Assembly: GCA_937871985.1 (NCBI GenBank)
Contig: CALMPB010000354.1
Span: forward strand, 1-5,625
DNA: 5,625 nt
Direction: 5' to 3'
DNA from: an uncultured Burkholderiaceae bacterium
Lineage (GTDB): Bacteria; Pseudomonadota; Gammaproteobacteria; Burkholderiales; Burkholderiaceae
Shown here: in pieces, positions 3,772-5,625 of the stretch
How positions within the stretch are numbered: position 1 is the first letter of the stretch
Layout of the letters: every line of letters begins with the position of its first letter
Notes under the pieces: model-generated
What the model was told of the DNA's origin: nothing
Seen by the model: the letters and a program-made list of their open reading frames with translations, nothing else
Databases searched by the model: none
Made by a program: the position numbers and the translations under genes

Positions 3772-5625
3772 TCATTCGGCAGCAAGGTCGAACATCGCAG
3801 GCTCCGTGAGCGCAACCTCGCCGATCGTAGATGCGATGCTCTTCGGCAACCGCCAACCCTTGACCAACCCATAGATCGCGGGGATCACCACAAGGGTCAG
3901 CAGGGTGGACGAGATCATGCCACCGATCATCGGCACGGCGATGCGCTGCATCACTTCCGACCCGGTGCCTGTGCTCCAGAGGATCGGGATCAGACCGGCC
4001 ATGATGGCAACGACAGTCATCATCTTCGGCCGGACGCGCTCCACCGCGCCAAGCAAGATCGCCTCATGGAGATCTGCCCGGACGAACGGCTGTTTGTGTG
4101 CGTCCCGGTCAGCTTTCACTTCGGCCATGGCCTGCTCCAGATAGATCAGCATGACGACACCGGTCTCCGCGGCGACGCCGGCGAGCGCGATGAAGCCAAC
4201 CGCGACCGCCACCGACATGTTGAAGCCGAGCCACCACATCAGCCAGATTCCGCCGATAAGGGCAAACGGCAAGGACAGCATGACAATCAACGTCTCGGTG
4301 AGCGCGCGGAAGTTGAGATAGAGCAGCAGGAAGATGATGAGCAGCGTGACGGGCACGACGATCTTCATCCGCGCCGCGGCCCGCTCCAGATACTCGAACT
4401 GCCCGCTCCAGGCGACCGAATAGCCGGGCGGCAGCTTCACCGTCGCCGCGACGGCCTTCTGGGCGTCGGCGACATAGCCACCCAGATCCCGACCGTTGAT
4501 GTCGACGAAGATGTAGGTCGCGAGCTGGCCATTCTCAGTGCGGATCGAGGTCGCGCCGCGCGTCAACTGGACTTTCGCCACTTCGCCAAGCGGAATGGCG
4601 CCGCCACCGGGCAACGGCACTTCGACGTCGGTAGCGATCGACTGAGGATTCGAGCGCAGATCGCGGGGATAGCGGATATTGACCCCATAGCGCTCACGTC
4701 CCTCGACGGTTGTCGTCACGGTCTCGCCACCGAGCGCGGTCGCGATGACGTCCTGGACGGCGCCGACGGCAAGGCCGTACCGGCCGAGCGCCTCGCGATC
4801 CGGGACGATGTCGAGATAGTAGCCGCCGATCACCCGCTCGGCATAGGCACTCGACGTGCCCGGAACCGTTTTGAGGGCCGCTTCGATCTGGCGCGCGACC
4901 TGTTCCATCTGCGTCAGGTCTGTGCCGAAGACCTTGACGCCAACCGGCGTCCGGATGCCAGTCGAAAGCATGTCGATACGAGCTCGGATCGGCATGGTCC
5001 AGGCGTTGGAGACGCCTGGGAACTGCAGAGCCTTGTCCATCTCGTTCTTCAGGCTGTCGATGGTGACACCGGTCCGCCACTGGCCCTTTGGTTTCAGGTT
5101 GATGATGGTCTCGAACATCTCGGTAGGAGCCGGGTCGGTCGCGGTCATCGCCCTCCCCGCTTTGCCATAGACCGAATCTACCTCTGGAAAGGACTTGATG
5201 ATCCGATCCTGCATTTGCAGGAGTTCCGCCGCCTTGGTGACGGAGATTCCCGGCAGGGTCGTCGGCATGTACATCAGCGTGCCTTCGTTCAGGCTCGGCA
5301 TAAATTCCGAACCGATCTGGCTCACCGGCCAGACGGAGCCGCCAAGCACCACAAGCGCGAGCACGATAGTGAGCGTCTTCGCCTTCAGCACGCCGCGAAT
5401 GACAGGGCGGTAGATCCAGATCAGGAACCGGTTGATCGGGTTCTTGTGCTCCGGGATGATACGGCCGCGAACGAAGACCACCATCAAGGCTGGCACAAGC
5501 GTGACCGACAGGATCGCCGCGGCCGCCATGGCGCAGAAGTCCTCGAACACGGTGCGCAGGTCTCGTGCGCCGGTGTTTGCGCGGAGCACCTTCACGATGC
5601 GAGAGGTGGCCATGATCACCGCCCC
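3772..5625 (-). CDS. cusA: C-terminal half of a CusA-type Cu(I)/Ag(I) RND efflux pump, chimeric at its N-terminus
   Basis: CusA is the inner-membrane proton-driven pump of the CusCBA tripartite exporter and normally has about 1,040 residues. Here the frame is open at the right edge and gives 617 residues ending at TGA 3772-3774. Numbering from the GTG codon at 5617-5619, the CusA part starts near residue 30 (AMAAAAILSVTLVP, the helix before the second periplasmic loop). It includes SLNEGTLMYMP, TDPAPTEMFE and RIDMLSTGIRTP. Met118, Met168 and Met217 are spaced 50 and 49 apart, exactly as the substrate triad Met573/623/672 of E. coli CusA. The last five helices follow (about 421-435, 444-464, 468-494, 533-549, 563-587), with relay candidates Glu485 and Lys532. 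Residues 1-29 are polar and unlike the pump. If translation starts at ATG 5611-5613, with GGGG 8 bases upstream, the product lacks the N-terminal porter loop, the first helices and the proton-relay Asp405. It is then probably non-functional. No cusB or cusC follows. Confidence 0.88.
   Translation of the reverse strand, partial: GAVIMATSRIVKVLRANTGARDLRTVFEDFCAMAAAAILSVTLVPALMVVFVRGRIIPEHKNPINRFLIWIYRPVIRGVLKAKTLTIVLALVVLGGSVWPVSQIGSEFMPSLNEGTLMYMPTTLPGISVTKAAELLQMQDRIIKSFPEVDSVYGKAGRAMTATDPAPTEMFETIINLKPKGQWRTGVTIDSLKNEMDKALQFPGVSNAWTMPIRARIDMLSTGIRTPVGVKVFGTDLTQMEQVARQIEAALKTVPGTSSAYAERVIGGYYLDIVPDREALGRYGLAVGAVQDVIATALGGETVTTTVEGRERYGVNIRYPRDLRSNPQSIATDVEVPLPGGGAIPLGEVAKVQLTRGATSIRTENGQLATYIFVDINGRDLGGYVADAQKAVAATVKLPPGYSVAWSGQFEYLERAAARMKIVVPVTLLIIFLLLYLNFRALTETLIVMLSLPFALIGGIWLMWWLGFNMSVAVAVGFIALAGVAAETGVVMLIYLEQAMAEVKADRDAHKQPFVRADLHEAILLGAVERVRPKMMTVVAIMAGLIPILWSTGTGSEVMQRIAVPMIGGMISSTLLTLVVIPAIYGLVKGWRLPKSIASTIGEVALTEPAMFDLAAE
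5527..5625 (-). other. Foreign 5' segment fused in frame to cusA
   Basis: On the minus strand this stretch encodes MATSRIVKVLRANTGARD and LRTVFEDFCAMA, a charged soluble N-terminus, where CusA proteins have a membrane helix and a stretch like FxPLAFTKTxAMA. The only shared part is AMA at the join, which suggests illegitimate recombination at microhomology around GCCATGGC (5525-5532). The pattern VFEDFCAMAA resembles, from memory, the N-terminus of DNA adenine methylases carried by plasmids and integrative elements (VFxDFVEMAA); that assignment is inference. An ATG at 5611-5613 could be the start of that gene. The segment continues past the window edge, so a longer foreign N-terminus is possible. 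Confidence 0.5.

Noticed and set aside
3591..3809. 72-codon plus-strand frame downstream of cbtA
   Set aside because: It has no ribosome site or recognisable motif and runs into the antisense of the cusA 3' end.
4694..5080. 128-codon minus-strand frame inside cusA
   Set aside because: It is an out-of-frame translation of well-conserved cusA sequence, Arg/Asp-rich; a shadow.

Overview
The window looks like accessory DNA from an alphaproteobacterium, most likely of the rhizobial group (Rhizobiales/Hyphomicrobiales). The DNA is GC-rich. It carries a CbtB/CbtA cobalt-transport pair behind a cobalamin riboswitch, a CusA-type pump of the kind found in that group, and a TGA-N9-TCA palindrome of the rhizobial iron-regulator type upstream of an iron-binding protein gene. 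The theme is transition-metal handling: iron, cobalt and copper/silver. Several parts look broken or rearranged.

Layout, left to right. 1-90 (+) is the open 3' end of a gene that enters from the left and is not recognised. 183-422 (-) encodes a 79-residue exported helical protein of unknown function. 561-1574 (-) encodes an FbpA-family ferric-iron periplasmic binding protein with a complete His/Glu/Tyr-Tyr iron site. It has its own terminator (about 522-549) and a candidate iron-responsive operator/promoter (1613-1642), but no permease or ATPase gene next to it. 1685-1726 is a scar: 42 bases matching the cusA gene of the same window at 35 positions and encoding a short piece of an RND pump. 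1746-2309 (-) encodes a histidine-phosphatase-fold protein that has lost the catalytic Arg-His of the RHG motif.

2310-2547 is a divergent control region. It holds GCAAT repeats, a promoter (2366-2395) and a cobalamin riboswitch (about 2403-2508) whose 3' part can pair with the ribosome binding site of the next gene. cbtB (2548-2756, +) follows but is broken by a one-base frameshift. cbtA (2768-3505, +) is intact and ends in a strong intrinsic terminator (3535-3570). 3571-3771 holds no convincing gene or site. 3772-5625 (-) is the C-terminal half of a CusA-type copper/silver RND pump. Its first 30 or so residues in the window are not CusA-like and look like the start of a different protein, joined in frame at about 5527-5535.

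How the parts would work together: low cobalamin would turn on cbtBA through the riboswitch to import cobalt, and the divergent phosphatase-fold protein probably belongs to the same cobalt/B12 setting. The iron-binding protein is probably switched on by iron shortage and would need a permease encoded elsewhere. The CusA half carries the methionine triad that binds Cu(I)/Ag(I) but lacks the N-terminal membrane half, so it is unlikely to pump unless the missing part lies beyond the window in an unexpected form. The frameshift, the pump scar and the chimeric pump junction together suggest a decaying, recombined metal island, possibly on a plasmid or integrative element.
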